From: Dolomedes plantarius
Lineage: Eukaryota > Arthropoda > Arachnida > Araneae > Dolomedidae
Direction of reading: 5' to 3'
Assembly: GCA_907164885.2 (NCBI GenBank)
Contig: OU015490.1
Coordinates: forward strand, 238,736,702-238,800,701
DNA length: 64,000 bases
The translations under genes and the position numbers were made by a program. Below the pieces are notes generated by a model. It made no database searches and was not told the DNA's origin. It saw only the letters and a program-made list of their open reading frames with translations. Of the stretch, positions 22,920 to 33,085 are shown piece by piece; position 1 is the stretch's first letter, and each line of letters opens with the position of its first letter.

Positions 22920-24457
22920 CACTGGTGAAATAAATTAAGAGAATTTGCATATTTTATCGAATTTCATGAAAAGAACTGAACTGAATGTAAAACCACTGCT
23001 TCTAGACAAAAATGCAAATCTTGTACGTCAAATACGTAAGCGTACACGTGTGTGTAGGCGGATCCAGTAGAGAAACAGGCTTTATAAGCGCGCGTAAGTT
23101 AAGACGCATTTCGTTCGCTAGCACACCTCGGCGAATTTCTTGGTGTTATTTTGCAGCAATCGGTTAATTTCAAATTGTAACAGTAAAAATGAGTAACTTC
23201 CAGCGTTTAGATGATGGAATGAGGTGGCGAATTGTGGGGAGGCTCGAAGCAGGCCAATCTCAAGTCCAAATTTGTAGAGAGTTCAATTTAACACCCAGTG
23301 TCGTCTGTAACTTATGGAAACAGTTCCAGGATACCGGATCCATCGAGAGAACGCCTGGGCAAGGTCGTCCAAGAGCCACGACGACCAGAGAAGATCGCCA
23401 TTTGTCGATTATAGCGAGGCGTAACAGGAGTGCTACAGCTTCTCAGCTCTCTCGTGACTTGTATCCAGCCACAGGAACCCGTGTATCAAGGGTGACTGTT
23501 TCCAAAAGACTTCATGAGGGACTTTCAAAGAGGGTTGTTTGCAAGAAGACCTGCTGTTTGCGTCCCGCTCACTTCTACGAACAGGAGAATCCGTTTATCA
23601 TGGTGCAGAGAGCATAGAGATTGGAGTATGGATCAATGGGCGACCGATCTCTTCACTGGTGAGTCCCGGTTCAGCCTAAACACCGATTCTCGCTGTACGT
23701 TCATATGGAGAGAACCAGGGACCCGCTACCTACCCTACCAATGTCCGCGAAATCGACCATTATGGCGGAGGAGGTTTAATGGTCTGGGCAGGCATCATGT
23801 TGGATGGCCGACCACCTCTCCATGTCTTTGAAACAGGCACTGTGACTGGTGTGAGGTATAGGGATGAGATCTTGGAGCCCTATGTTCGCCTTTTCAAGGG
23901 TGCAGTTGGCCCTGAGTTCATTTTAATGGACGATAACGCGAGGCCACGTAGAGCTCTTCTGGTCGACGAATTTCTAGAGAGTGAGGATATTCGCCGGATG
24001 GATTGGCCAGCCAGATCTCCAGACCTTAACCCTCTAGAGCATGTCTGGGACGCTCTGGGGAGGGCAATTGCAACTCGCAACCCCCCTCTGAGAACCATCC
24101 AGGGAATGAAAACAGCGTTGCTGAACGAGTGGGACCAATTGCCACAGGAAATGATAAAATGCCATATTTCAAGTATGAAATCACGCGAGACCTGTATATC
24201 TGTAAGAGGGGACCATACCCCCTATTAACCCATCTATTAACCGATTTTTTTTTTTGCTTATTCTGCAACCACTGTTTCATACCAACCGACTCCAACAAGT
24301 GCTACGCACGATCATGCGTGTGTATTACAATTATTGAATGGTTATTTGTTTTGTATTGTATCAATGTATGTACATATCAAATTTCATTAAAATCGGTACA
24401 GTAGTTCTAGAGATAATCGACCAAGTCTGCAAATTCTCTTAATTTCTTACACCAGTC
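22920..24457 (+). mobile_element. Tc1-like transposon A
   Basis: Terminal inverted repeats of about 28 bases start CACTGGTGAAATAAATTAAG on the left and are mirrored by ...AATTTCTTACACCAGTC on the right. TA flanks both ends (22918-22919, 24458-24459). At about 1.54 kb with a single transposase region this is the standard Tc1 layout. It lies directly upstream of Tc1-like element B. Confidence 0.9.
23189..24228 (+). pseudogene. Tc1-family transposase, broken (element A)
   Basis: A DDE/D transposase that would cut and join transposon ends at TA sites. The ATG at 23189 opens a normal start. The N-terminal paired-like helix-turn-helix region (about residues 8-60) is followed by the GRPR-type linker GQGRPRATT. 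Two frameshifts break it: near 23515 and again in the 23730-23780 interval. The first catalytic aspartate of the usual DES motif is glycine here (LFTGESRF, codon GGT at 23658-23660), so the product would be dead even without frameshifts. The second aspartate (LMDDNARP) and the final glutamate (RSPDLNPLEHVWD) are retained. Stop at 24226-24228. Length if continuous, about 345 residues, fits the family. Confidence 0.9.
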
Positions 24458-24459
24458 TA

Positions 24460-24552
24460 CTAGACGCACGTACTAGATATATATACTAGATATACTGAAT
24501 GCACTACACACACATATATATATATATATATATATGCGTGTGTGTGTGTATA
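24460..24552. repeat. (TA)n/(GT)n microsatellite between Tc1 elements
   Basis: ATATACTAGATA repeats lead into (AC), (TA) and (GT) runs ending at the TA target of element B. Confidence 0.85.
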
Positions 24553-25770
24553 CACTGAAGTGCCACTGAATTAGGGATACCTGCCTAGTAACGAGTTGGG
24601 CCTCCTCTGGCCTTGATAACGGCTGCCACACGACGAGGCATAGATTCAACAAGTTTCTGGAAACGTTCCACGGGAATGGCTTGCCAAATATTGGCTAAAG
24701 CTGTCCATAATTCAGTAAGGTTCTTTGGTGCTGTGTGATGGCCTTTCACGCCTTGTTCCAAAACATCCCAAAGATGCTCAATAGGATTTAAGTCTGGGCT
24801 TCTAGGTGGCCAATTCATGACAGAGAAGTCAGAGGAATGCTCATCCAACCAGCCAGTAGCCAACCGGGACTTGTGAGAGGTACAGTTGTCTTGCTGGAAA
24901 ACTCCATTACCGTGCGGATAACAGAACAGCATAGACGGATGGAGGTGATCACCAAGCAACTCTACGTACCGAATTGCATTTAGGGAGGTTGGTACACGCA
25001 CCAAAGATCCCAAACTGTGCCACGCAAAAACACCCCAGACCATGATTGAGCCACCATGCCCTTGTACAGTTCCAGCCAGGCATGCAGGATCCATGGCTTC
25101 ATGAGCCTGACGCCATATTCTCAGCCTCCAGTCGGCGTTAAGTAGTCGGAATCGAGACTCATCACTCCATGCTACTCGTTTCCAGTCCTCTACACTCCAG
25201 TCTCTGTGCTCTCTTGCCCAGGCAAGACGTGCAGCCCGATGGCGAGTATAGCAATGGTACTCTCGTAGGTCGACGGCTCCCGAAACCCATACGGTGAAGC
25301 GAGCGTTGCACAGTCCGTTTACTGACTGTACGACTGGCACCGTCGTTAAACTGGGTGGTAATTTGAGCTAATGTTTGGCTTCCCTGGCTACGTACAATAC
25401 GCCTGAGCCGTCTCTCACCACACACTGTCAAGGCTAAATGTTCTTTGCAGTTTGCCCGATCGCTAGTTTTTTTTCCACCATCCATGTATTCTTGGTATAC
25501 TCTTGACACTGTCGACCTTGAAAATCCTAGCTGTCTGACGATTTCGGAAATTGAATGGCCCATGCGTCGCGCACCTACGATTTGTCCGCGATCGAAGGCG
25601 TCTAAATCAGGCAGTTTACCCATACTGGCAATTCCAACAACTAATTCAGAACAACCACAGTACGCGCTATGTATGCAGTTACCACAGCGCCCTCACTTGC
25701 GCATACATGATGCGCAGCGCTACACAATTTGCATAGGCTTTGCTATCCCTAATTCAGTGGCACATCAGTG
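24553..25770 (-). mobile_element. Tc1-like transposon B
   Basis: Terminal inverted repeats begin CACTGAAGTGCCACTGAATT; the other end mirrors them as AATTCAGTGGCACATCAGTG with one mismatch in the first twenty bases. TA flanks both sides (24551-24552 and 25771-25772). 1218 bp, one transposase on the minus strand. The low divergence of the TIRs and the single coding lesion make this the youngest-looking Tc1 copy in the window. Confidence 0.93.
24585..25623 (-). pseudogene. Tc1-family transposase, one frameshift (element B)
   Basis: The ATG at 25621-25623 starts a frame with the N-terminal helix-turn-helix (ISEIVRQLGFSRSTVSRVYQ, about residues 25-44) and the second DNA-binding subdomain up to LHRMGFGSRR. 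Near 25245 the frame shifts by one base; the second frame carries the whole catalytic core: SDESRF with the first Asp, QQDNCTSH with the second Asp, and SPDLNPIEHLWD with the Glu, so the DD34E triad is complete. It ends with GGPTRY and a TAA-type stop at 24585. Total about 346 codons, normal for Tc1. Apart from the shift nothing is missing. It could be a sequencing slip rather than a real lesion. Confidence 0.9.
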
Positions 25771-25900
<130 letters not shown>

Positions 25901-26262
25901 TGTGGGCTCGGGAGCCTGCCTCAGTCCGTTTCATTAATTGTCCCCTGTGTCAGTGTTCTGTGTGATGCCAGTAGCCCTAGCGCCGCTCATCGGAAGGAAA
26001 GGTGCGCGAGGGAGTGAATCTCCAGCCGACGAGAGTTCCCGGCAGACGATAGATGGACGTCGATAAGCGATGACGCGTTTATCTGTTAGCAGCAGACGAC
26101 TGCTTTTTCATTAGTCTATAATGTTAATTAACGACGTTCTTTTTGTAAATATATTCTGTAAATAAGAAGTTTTCATTAAATGTTAGTGTAGTTATCATAG
26201 TATTCGTTTATAATAGTTTAAGTATTTGTTTTAAATTACCCGCTCGATTATCCTGTCCCACA
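25901..26262 (+). repeat. 5' LTR of the Gypsy element
   Basis: Starts TGTGGGCTCGGGAGCC, ends TATCCTGTCCCACA. 362 bp, matching the 3' LTR except for four substitutions I could see (C/A near base 43, T/G near base 150, and two near the end). Confidence 0.95.
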
Positions 26263-26908
26263 CTCAGAAGTGGGATTAGGATTCCAGATTGAGAGGATTC
26301 CAGATTTTAATTAGTGCGCGTGCGACAACCTAGATTCAGGACTAAAGATATAAGGAATTAGCGTGACTTTATAGTGTGACTGTGACTTTGGATTCCTTAT
26401 GGATTACCACTGACAGCTTCCCATTGACGACTTACGATTCAAAGGACGTGGATATAAAGCAAGCATCTTGAAAAGGTACGTGACCTTTTTTGTCATTTTT
26501 CAACATGAAACTGGGGAAATATGAGAAATTAACAGTGCTTTAAAAAACTTTCGGTCAGACAAGATCAAGCTATTGCACCGTTTAATATTCGAGAATGATG
26601 GTGATAAATCAAATAAAAAACGCATTCAAAGGGTTTGAATTCCCAATAGACAGTGATGCGTTTCAAAAGAAATTTTAAAAAATAGACGGCGCGTTTTCAC
26701 TCGCCAAATTTATCACTATTGCGAATGTCATAAATATTCCCGTTGACGGGGCAAAGGCCGAAGTGGCCAGGAGAATTTTGTCTATACTTTGTGGAATCGA
26801 GGCTTTCGCGCGGAGCCGGAGTGTTGTGACTTCGGACTCGGAAAGCGAGGAGGAAATGAATAACAGATGCGATTTTTCAGCGCAGTATAACGGGAGAAAA
26901 AACAAAAT

Positions 26909-27625
26909 ATGGCTGATTCATCACTGCAGTGCGAAGACGTAAATAAAAGTAACTTTTCTGCAAACTCTGTTTTGCCAAGTGTTAGCATCAATTATGATGA
27001 CATCGAGAGTACTATGTCTAAGTTTAACGTAGAGCCTCACAAGAATGTAATCAATTGAATCGATCATTTTGAAAGTATGTCGATATTATTTAATTTGTCA
27101 GAACTGCAAAAAATTGTTATGGCCAAAAGGTCTTTGGGTGGAAATGCCTTATTGTTTGTTAGGACGGAATCCAATATTAATTCATGGGCCAAGTTGAGAC
27201 AGGCCTTGATCGATGAATTTTCCTTTGAAATAAATTCAGCGAAATTACATGAGCTGTTGAATGAAAGGAAAATGAGAGATTCTGAAACGGTTCAGGAATA
27301 TTTTTTAAAGATGAAAGAATTATGCCATTGTGGTAAAATCGAGGAATCTGCTTTGATGCACTATGTAATTAAAGGAATTAGTGATAGGCCCGAGAACAAA
27401 ATAATTTCGTATAGATGTAGGAATTTAACAGATTTTAAAGAAAAGCTTAAAATTTATGAAGTAATAAAGAATGATTCGGCCAAGAGTAAAGTTTCTTTCG
27501 ATAGAGGTAAAACCAGATATGGCTTTAATGACAGATTTAATGCTGTTGATAAAACGAAATCGACATATGAACATAGCGATAAATTTAATTCTAAAGATGA
27601 AAATGTAAACAAAACAGTACACTAA
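26909..27625 (+). pseudogene. Gypsy gag, capsid part, broken
   Basis: Structural protein that would form the particle of the retrotransposon. The ATG at 26909 opens a frame interrupted by TGA at 27056-27058, then reads to 27625. The middle (about 27077-27460) has the features of a retrotransposon capsid region: an alanine/leucine-rich segment with WAKLRQALIDEF, then ETVQEYFLKMKEL, matching the usual L...F...LxxRkm-x-E-Sv-Y pattern. The C-terminal end is Lys/Asp-rich. Upstream, 26500-26905 has open stretches in other frames with an acidic SDSESEEEM run that may be an N-terminal gag extension separated by further lesions. Downstream, the zinc-knuckle part is in a different frame. Confidence 0.8.
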
Positions 27626-27638
27626 TGGTTATGAGAAA

Positions 27639-28016
27639 ATGAGACACAATAATTTCGATAACAGCAAAAATAAGATTTGTTTTAATTGTGGTGAAAAGAA
27701 TCACATTTCGAAATATTGTATCCATAAAGACCGGGGGGTCAGATGTTTTTCTTGTCAGGGCTTTGGGCATCGTGCTTCAGCGTGTCCTCAAGCCAATTCG
27801 AAGTCGGAAGCTGCTGTATTGAGTATTCAGGCAGAACCGAAACTGAGCATTAAAATAATGATTGATAATTTAAGCATAAGTTCGATAATTGATACGGGAA
27901 GTCAAATGACGTTACTTCGCAAATATGTGTTTGATAAATTAAATGTTGATCAATTAGTGCCATCGAACTCTTCTTTAATTGGTTTTGGTAAATGCGTAGT
28001 GAAAGTGGTTTGGTAA
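27639..28016 (+). pseudogene. Gypsy nucleocapsid zinc knuckles and protease N-half
   Basis: Two CCHC knuckles of the C-x2-C-x4-H-x4-C type occur early (CFNCGEKNHISKYC at about residues 14-27 and CFSCQGFGHRASAC at 37-50), which would bind the element RNA. The retropepsin active site follows as IIDTGSQMTLL (residues ~83-93, catalytic Asp in DTG). The frame ends at a TAA at 28014-28016 in the middle of the protease. It lies in a different frame from both the capsid part and the remainder of pol. Some frame change between gag and pol is normal in this group, but two within 400 bases, one inside protease, indicates damage. Confidence 0.85.
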
Positions 28017-28020
28017 ATGA

Positions 28021-30873
28021 CTAGGTTCTTTTGAGGGAAATATTGAAATTGATGATTTTAAGTGTAAGGCAAATGTTTGTGTTGTTGAAGATAATGTTAT
28101 GCCTTGTGACGCCATCGTGGGACTTAACGTATTAATGCAGGGGGAAACGCTAATAAATAAAGACGGGATTTCGATTAAAAATAAATCGCAGCGTGTGGAA
28201 GAAAGTATCGTGTTATCTGTCTTGCCAATTGAATCAACTTTTGATGAGGTTGAACTGAACATTGAACCTGATGTGCCAAAAATTTTCAAAGATAAGGTGC
28301 AACAATTGGTTTCGAATTATGTGCCGCATAAAACTAAGACGTCAAATGTCGAATTGGACTTTCTGGTAAAAGGCAATGAGCCTATATTCCATCAGCCCCG
28401 TAGATTACCATTTTCAGAGAAAAAGGTTGTTGAAGCTCAAGTAACTGAATGGTTAGAGCAAGGGATAGTAGAACCCAGCTCTTCGGAATATAGTAGCCCC
28501 GTCGTAATTGTAAAGAAAAAAGACGGAACACCTCGTTTGTGTATAGATTACTGGAGATTAAATAAAGTAATAGTAAAGGACAGATTTCCCCTCCCGTTAA
28601 TTGAGGATATATTAGATAGGTTGCAGGAATCGCATATATTCAGTACTATCGATCTCAGAAACGGATTCTTCCACGTTGATGTGAACAAGAACAGTAGAAA
28701 ATACACTTCCTTTGTTACCCATGAAGGCCAATATCAATTTCTCAAGGTACCTTTTGGGCTATGTAATTCACCAGCAGTGCTTCAGCGATTCATCAACACA
28801 ATTTTTCGACCGCTGATTAATGACGGAATAGTTTTGCCTTATATGGACGATGTAATCATTTTGTCCTCCTCCCTTGAAGAGGGAATCAAACAGCTTGAGC
28901 GAGTCTTAAATCTTGCTAGTGATTATGGACTACAGATAAACTTTAAGAAGTCTCACTTTTTGAAGAAACGCATTGAATTTTTAGGTCATGTCATTGAGGA
29001 AGGTAAAATTTCTCCATCCCCTTTAAAAACCAGAGCTGTCCTTAATTTTCCCGAACCATCTAATTTGAAGCAGGTTCATAGTTTCCTGGGACTGACCGGA
29101 TATTTTAGGAAATTTATCCCAAAATACTCCATTATTGCTAGACCGTTGAGTGACCTCCTGAAGAAAGATCGAAAGTTTAAATTTGGCGAAGAAGAAAGAA
29201 ACTCCTTTCATCAATTGAAATTGCTGTTGGCTGATAAGCCCGTCTTAAGCATATACAATCCAACTTAGGAGACCGAATTACACACGGACGCCAGCTTAGA
29301 CGGATATGGAGCTATTTTGTTACAAAGGCCCCCAAACGTTAAAAACTTTCACCCTACCTATTTCATGAGTCGAAAAACGACAGATGCCGAAAAGAAGTAT
29401 TGTAGCTACGAGCTCGAAGCGCTAGCCATTGTTCAAGCATTAAAAAAATTTCGTGTGCACCTGTTGGGAATCCCATTCAAAATTGTCACTGACTGTTCCG
29501 CGCTCGAAAAGACTATGCAAAAGACAGATCTATCAACTCGTGTTGCTCGTAGGGCTTTGTTGTTCCAAGAGTTTAATTATGTCATAGAGCATCTTTCCGG
29601 TACAAAGATGGCCCACGTTGACGCCCTAAGTAGAGCCCCCGTAAACGTATGTTGTATCTCAATCGATAACATTTTACCGAAATTGAAAGCCGCCCAAGAT
29701 AAAGACGATGAAGTTAAGACGATCAAAGCATTATTAAGCATTTCTAGTTACAAAGACTATTGCGATAGAAATGGAATTTTGTATAAATTCATTAATGGCA
29801 AAGAATTAGTGGTTGTACCTTTATGTATGCAGACCGAAATCATAAGAAATGCCCATGAGCAAGGGCATATCGGAGTCAAATATACTGAGAAGAGCATTGA
29901 GGACTATTACTTCATCCCTAAACTTAGACAGAAAGTGGAAAATGTCATAGCAAATTGCGTCTACTGTATCTTGGTGAATCATAAAAGAGGAAAGAAGGAG
30001 GGTCTTCTACACCCATTGCATAAAGAAGACGTGCCGTTATATACGTACCACATAGATCATCTCGGACCATTGGAGAGTACAAACAAAAATTACAAGTATA
30101 TACTAGCAATTACTGACGCGTTTACAAAGTTTGTATGGATTTTTCCTACAAAAACTACCACATCTAACGAAGTTATATCGAAATTGGAAATTCTAATAGC
30201 CGTCTTCGGAAGCCCTGTCCAGATAATTTCCGATAGGGGTACAGCTTTTACCTCTGCTGAATTTGCCGACTATTGTACTAAAGAGAAGATAAAACACCAT
30301 TTAATAACTACTGGCCTGCCGAGAGCCAACGGACAGATTGAGCGGATTAACCAGACCATTATATCAGTTCTTTAGAAACTATCTTTAGAAAATCCAGCTC
30401 AGTGGTACAGATTTACAAACAAACTACAGCAGACGCTAAATAACACATACCAAAGAAGCATCGACACCACACCTTTTGAGCTACTTTTTGGTACGAAGAT
30501 GAAAGTAGGAGGACTAGAAAAACTCATAGAAATGATCGAGGGCGAATTACAAGCTAATTTTGAAGCTCAAAGAGATGGGTTGAGAAGGCATGCAAAACGA
30601 CAGATTTTTAAAGTCCAAGAAGAGAACCGGAAGACGTACAACTTACGGAGGAAAGAACCACAACCTTATAGACTTAGCGATTTGGTCGCTATAAAGAGAA
30701 CTCAATTCGGACCACACCTGAAACTAAAACCAAAGTATTTAGGACCCTACAAAATCATCAAGGTTAAAGGAGGCAACACCTATGATGTGATCAAAGAAGG
30801 GAGCCACGAAGGACCTAACTACACGACGACATGCGCCGAATTTTTAAAACCGTGGTGTGTTGCGCCCAAATAA
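28021..30873 (+). pseudogene. Gypsy pol: protease C-half, RT, RNase H, integrase; two stops
   Basis: One frame runs from 28021 to 30873 with two in-frame TAG codons (29266-29268 and 30373-30375). Domains in order: protease flap region (DAIVGLNVL, near 28110-28140); reverse transcriptase (28380-29200) with LCIDYWRLN, FSTIDLRNGF, the catalytic YMDD at about 28840 and FLGHVI; RNase H (29275-29640) with the TDAS aspartate just after the first stop; integrase (29830-30873) with the HHCC zinc finger (HEQGHIG...CVYC), the DDE triad in HIDHLG, ISDRGTAF and RANGQIERINQ, and a GPY/F-like KYLGPYKIIKV near the end. The second stop lies 11 codons after the integrase Glu. No chromodomain is seen. All catalytic residues are retained, so decay is recent or selection was lost recently. 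Confidence 0.93.
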
Positions 30874-31204
30874 AAAAAAAGAAGAAGAGATGCCGTGTCT
30901 ACAATGCCTTTACGATGACAACTTGGACTGGAACAACGGACATTCCACCATGTCCCTGAACTATGACTTTCTATTTTTTTCAGTTTCTTCTTTTGTGTGA
31001 CGTTCCAGTGACGAAAAGACGATGGCACCTTTGATGTGAGGGATATACAACGACGAAGACGGAGCCAAGACGAAAAGCTCACCTGTTGCAGACGCTTAAT
31101 TTGTTTTTTTATAGATTTTTGTTTTCTTTTTCAATCTTGCTGTTTAGTTTTTGTTATTTTTGCAGCTGCGCCTGGAGGGTCAGGTGCCTGCAGGAGGGCC
31201 GATC
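30874..31204 (+). other. Gypsy 3' untranslated region, no env
   Basis: Between the pol stop and the 3' LTR there is no envelope-like frame. The purine-rich GGAGGGCCGATC just before the LTR may be a degenerate polypurine tract. Confidence 0.7.
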
Positions 31205-31560
31205 TGTGGGCTCGGGAGCCTGCCTCAGTCCGTTTCATTAATTGTCACCTGTGTCAGTGTTCTGTGTGATGCCAGTAGCCCTAGCGCCGCTCATCGGAAG
31301 GAAAGGTGCGCGAGGGAGTGAATCTCCAGCCGACGAGAGTTCCCGGCAGACGAGAGATGGACGTCGATAAGCGATGACGCGTTTATCTGTTAGCAGCAGA
31401 CGACTGCTTTTTCATTAGTCTATAATGTTAATTAACGACGTTCTTTTTGTAAATATATTCTGTAAATAAGAAGTTTTCATTAAATGTTAGTGTAGTTATC
31501 ATAGTATTCGTTTATAATAGTTTAAGTATTTGTTTTAAATCACCCGCTCGATTATCCTAT

Positions 31561-31566
<6 letters not shown>
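31205..31566 (+). repeat. 3' LTR of the Gypsy element
   Basis: Same length as the 5' LTR and near-identical. It ends CCTATCCCACA and passes without a break into a CA dinucleotide run. Confidence 0.95.

Positions 31567-31650
<84 letters not shown>
31563..31650. repeat. (CA)n(TA)n microsatellite
   Basis: The run joins the 3' LTR to Tc1-like element C. The first CA units overlap the LTR end. Confidence 0.95.
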
Positions 31651-31653
<3 letters not shown>

Positions 31654-33083
31654 TCTTAGACAAAATATAAAACGACGCACCAAGATGGGATAATGCAAAT
31701 TGGACACAAATTGATATGCATACAGGTTTCGACGGAAAATGCAATATTTTAAAGGCCAATTTTAGCTGCCAATGAATGAACACGTGACGCTGCAGCGCAT
31801 CTTAACTGCGCAACTGGTAGGATATTAAAGAGGAGAAATTTCGATTCCAGGTCACAAATTCTTCGCGAATTTCGTTCCGTATACTCAGGTAGACAGTAAC
31901 TATGCCTCGCATACAAGTGTGCGAACAATATGCGCAGATGTCAGCATTTGAGAGAGGACGTGTAGTTGGGCTCAAAGAAGCCGGTTGGTCTAATCGACGA
32001 ATCGCTTGACATTTATATAGGAGCGAAGCAGCTATTAGACGATGTGGGCATGAATTTGCGAACTATGGCCGAACACAGCGTCAAGAAGGAAGCGGTCGGC
32101 TTATAGAAACGACAGAACGTGAGGACCGAGCAATCGTCAGAGCGGCACTCACAGCCCCAGATTCATCATTATCATCGATCGTACGTGCAACTAGTGCTTC
32201 AGTGACCGCAAGGACCATTCATTCATAGGCAGCTCAGAGAAAAGGGGCTGAGCTCATGGCACCCCTTGAGCCGACTACCATTGACCTCTGTACACCGACA
32301 AGCCCGTTTGCAGTGGTGTCGGGCACATTCGACCTGGAATGTCACTGACTGGAGTAGAATCGTCTTCAGTGATGAGTCCTGTTTCGAAATGAGCCCCAAT
32401 GACCAGCGATTACGTTTCTGGAGACGCCCCGAACAGCGGTGGGATACCAACCTGACTGCCTTCCGCCATACTGGCCGACAACCAGGAGTGATGGTCTGGG
32501 GTGCCATTTCATTCCATAGCAGGGCCTCTTTTGTTGTCATCCGCGGCATCCTTATAGCACAGCGGTATGTCGACGATATTCTACGCCCCGTTGTGTTGCC
32601 CTTCATATCACGCCCTCGTGGGCTTACATTTAAGCAAGATAATGCCCGCACGCACACGGCGAGAGTTTCTACTGCTTGACTTCGTGCTTACCCAACGCTA
32701 CCTTGGCCAGCAAGGTCGCCGGATCTCTCCCCCATAGAGCACGTCTGGAGCATTATGGGCAGGGCCCTCCAATCAGCTCGGGATTTTGACGATCGAACGT
32801 GCCAATTGGACAGAATTTGGCACGATATTCCACAGGAGGACATTCGCCACCTCTATCAATCAATGCCAAGCCGAACAACTGATTGCATAAGGGCCAGATG
32901 TGAACCGACACGTTATTAACTTTTTCACTTTGTGGAGCTCTTTCTCTTGAATAAATCATCCAATATTTCTCAAATTCTAATCATTTGTTTTTCTGTACAT
33001 GTACATCACATCTACTGATTTTTGTTCCATTCGGATAACTCCTTGTTGGTGTGTCATTTTCTTCTTCTTTTGGTCCAAGAGTG
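31651..33083 (+). mobile_element. Tc1-like transposon C
   Basis: Left end CACTCTTAGACAAAATATAA and right end ...TTTTGGTCCAAGAGTG form short terminal inverted repeats, with TA on both sides (31649-31650, 33084-33085). 1433 bp with one transposase region on the plus strand. Confidence 0.85.
31902..32919 (+). pseudogene. Tc1-family transposase, broken (element C)
   Basis: From ATG 31902 the N-terminal helix-turn-helix part reads SAFERGRVVGLKEAGWSNRR, followed by a TGA where an arginine is usual. The frame continues through the GSGRL linker to about 32220, where it shifts; the second frame carries the catalytic core: FSDESCF (first Asp), MVWGAISFHSR, FKQDNARTH (second Asp), an in-frame TGA at 32677-32679, then WPARSPDLSPIEHVW (Glu) and a terminal CEPTRY with stop at 32917-32919. 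The DD34E residues are all present, but three lesions make it inactive. It differs clearly from elements A and B in sequence and TIRs. Confidence 0.9.
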
Positions 33084-33085
33084 TA

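Larger units (their letters stand above)
25901..31566 (+). mobile_element. Ty3/Gypsy LTR retrotransposon, full-length but defective
   Basis: Two 362-bp LTRs enclose gag and pol in the order protease, reverse transcriptase, RNase H, integrase, which is the Ty3/Gypsy order. LTR ends are TGTGGG...CCCACA. No envelope frame is present between the end of pol (30873) and the 3' LTR, so it is a retrotransposon rather than an env-bearing provirus. By eye the LTRs differ at four positions of 362. No target duplication is visible: the left neighbour is ATATA and the right neighbour is a CA run. The coding part carries several stops and frameshifts (see the individual entries). A primer-binding site could not be assigned with confidence; TGGGATTAGGATTCC eight bases after the 5' LTR is a possibility. 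Confidence 0.95.

Noticed and set aside
24026..24298. Minus-strand frames across Tc1 element A
   Set aside because: They are shadows of the plus-strand transposase.
26263..26285. Primer-binding site of the Gypsy element
   Set aside because: TGGGATTAGGATTCC could pair with a tRNA 3' end, but I cannot match it to a known primer tRNA and it is offset by eight bases, so it is not listed as a feature.
30874..31204. Envelope gene of a Gypsy-type retrovirus
   Set aside because: No frame with signal peptide, cysteine pattern or transmembrane segment is present; the interval is only 331 bases.
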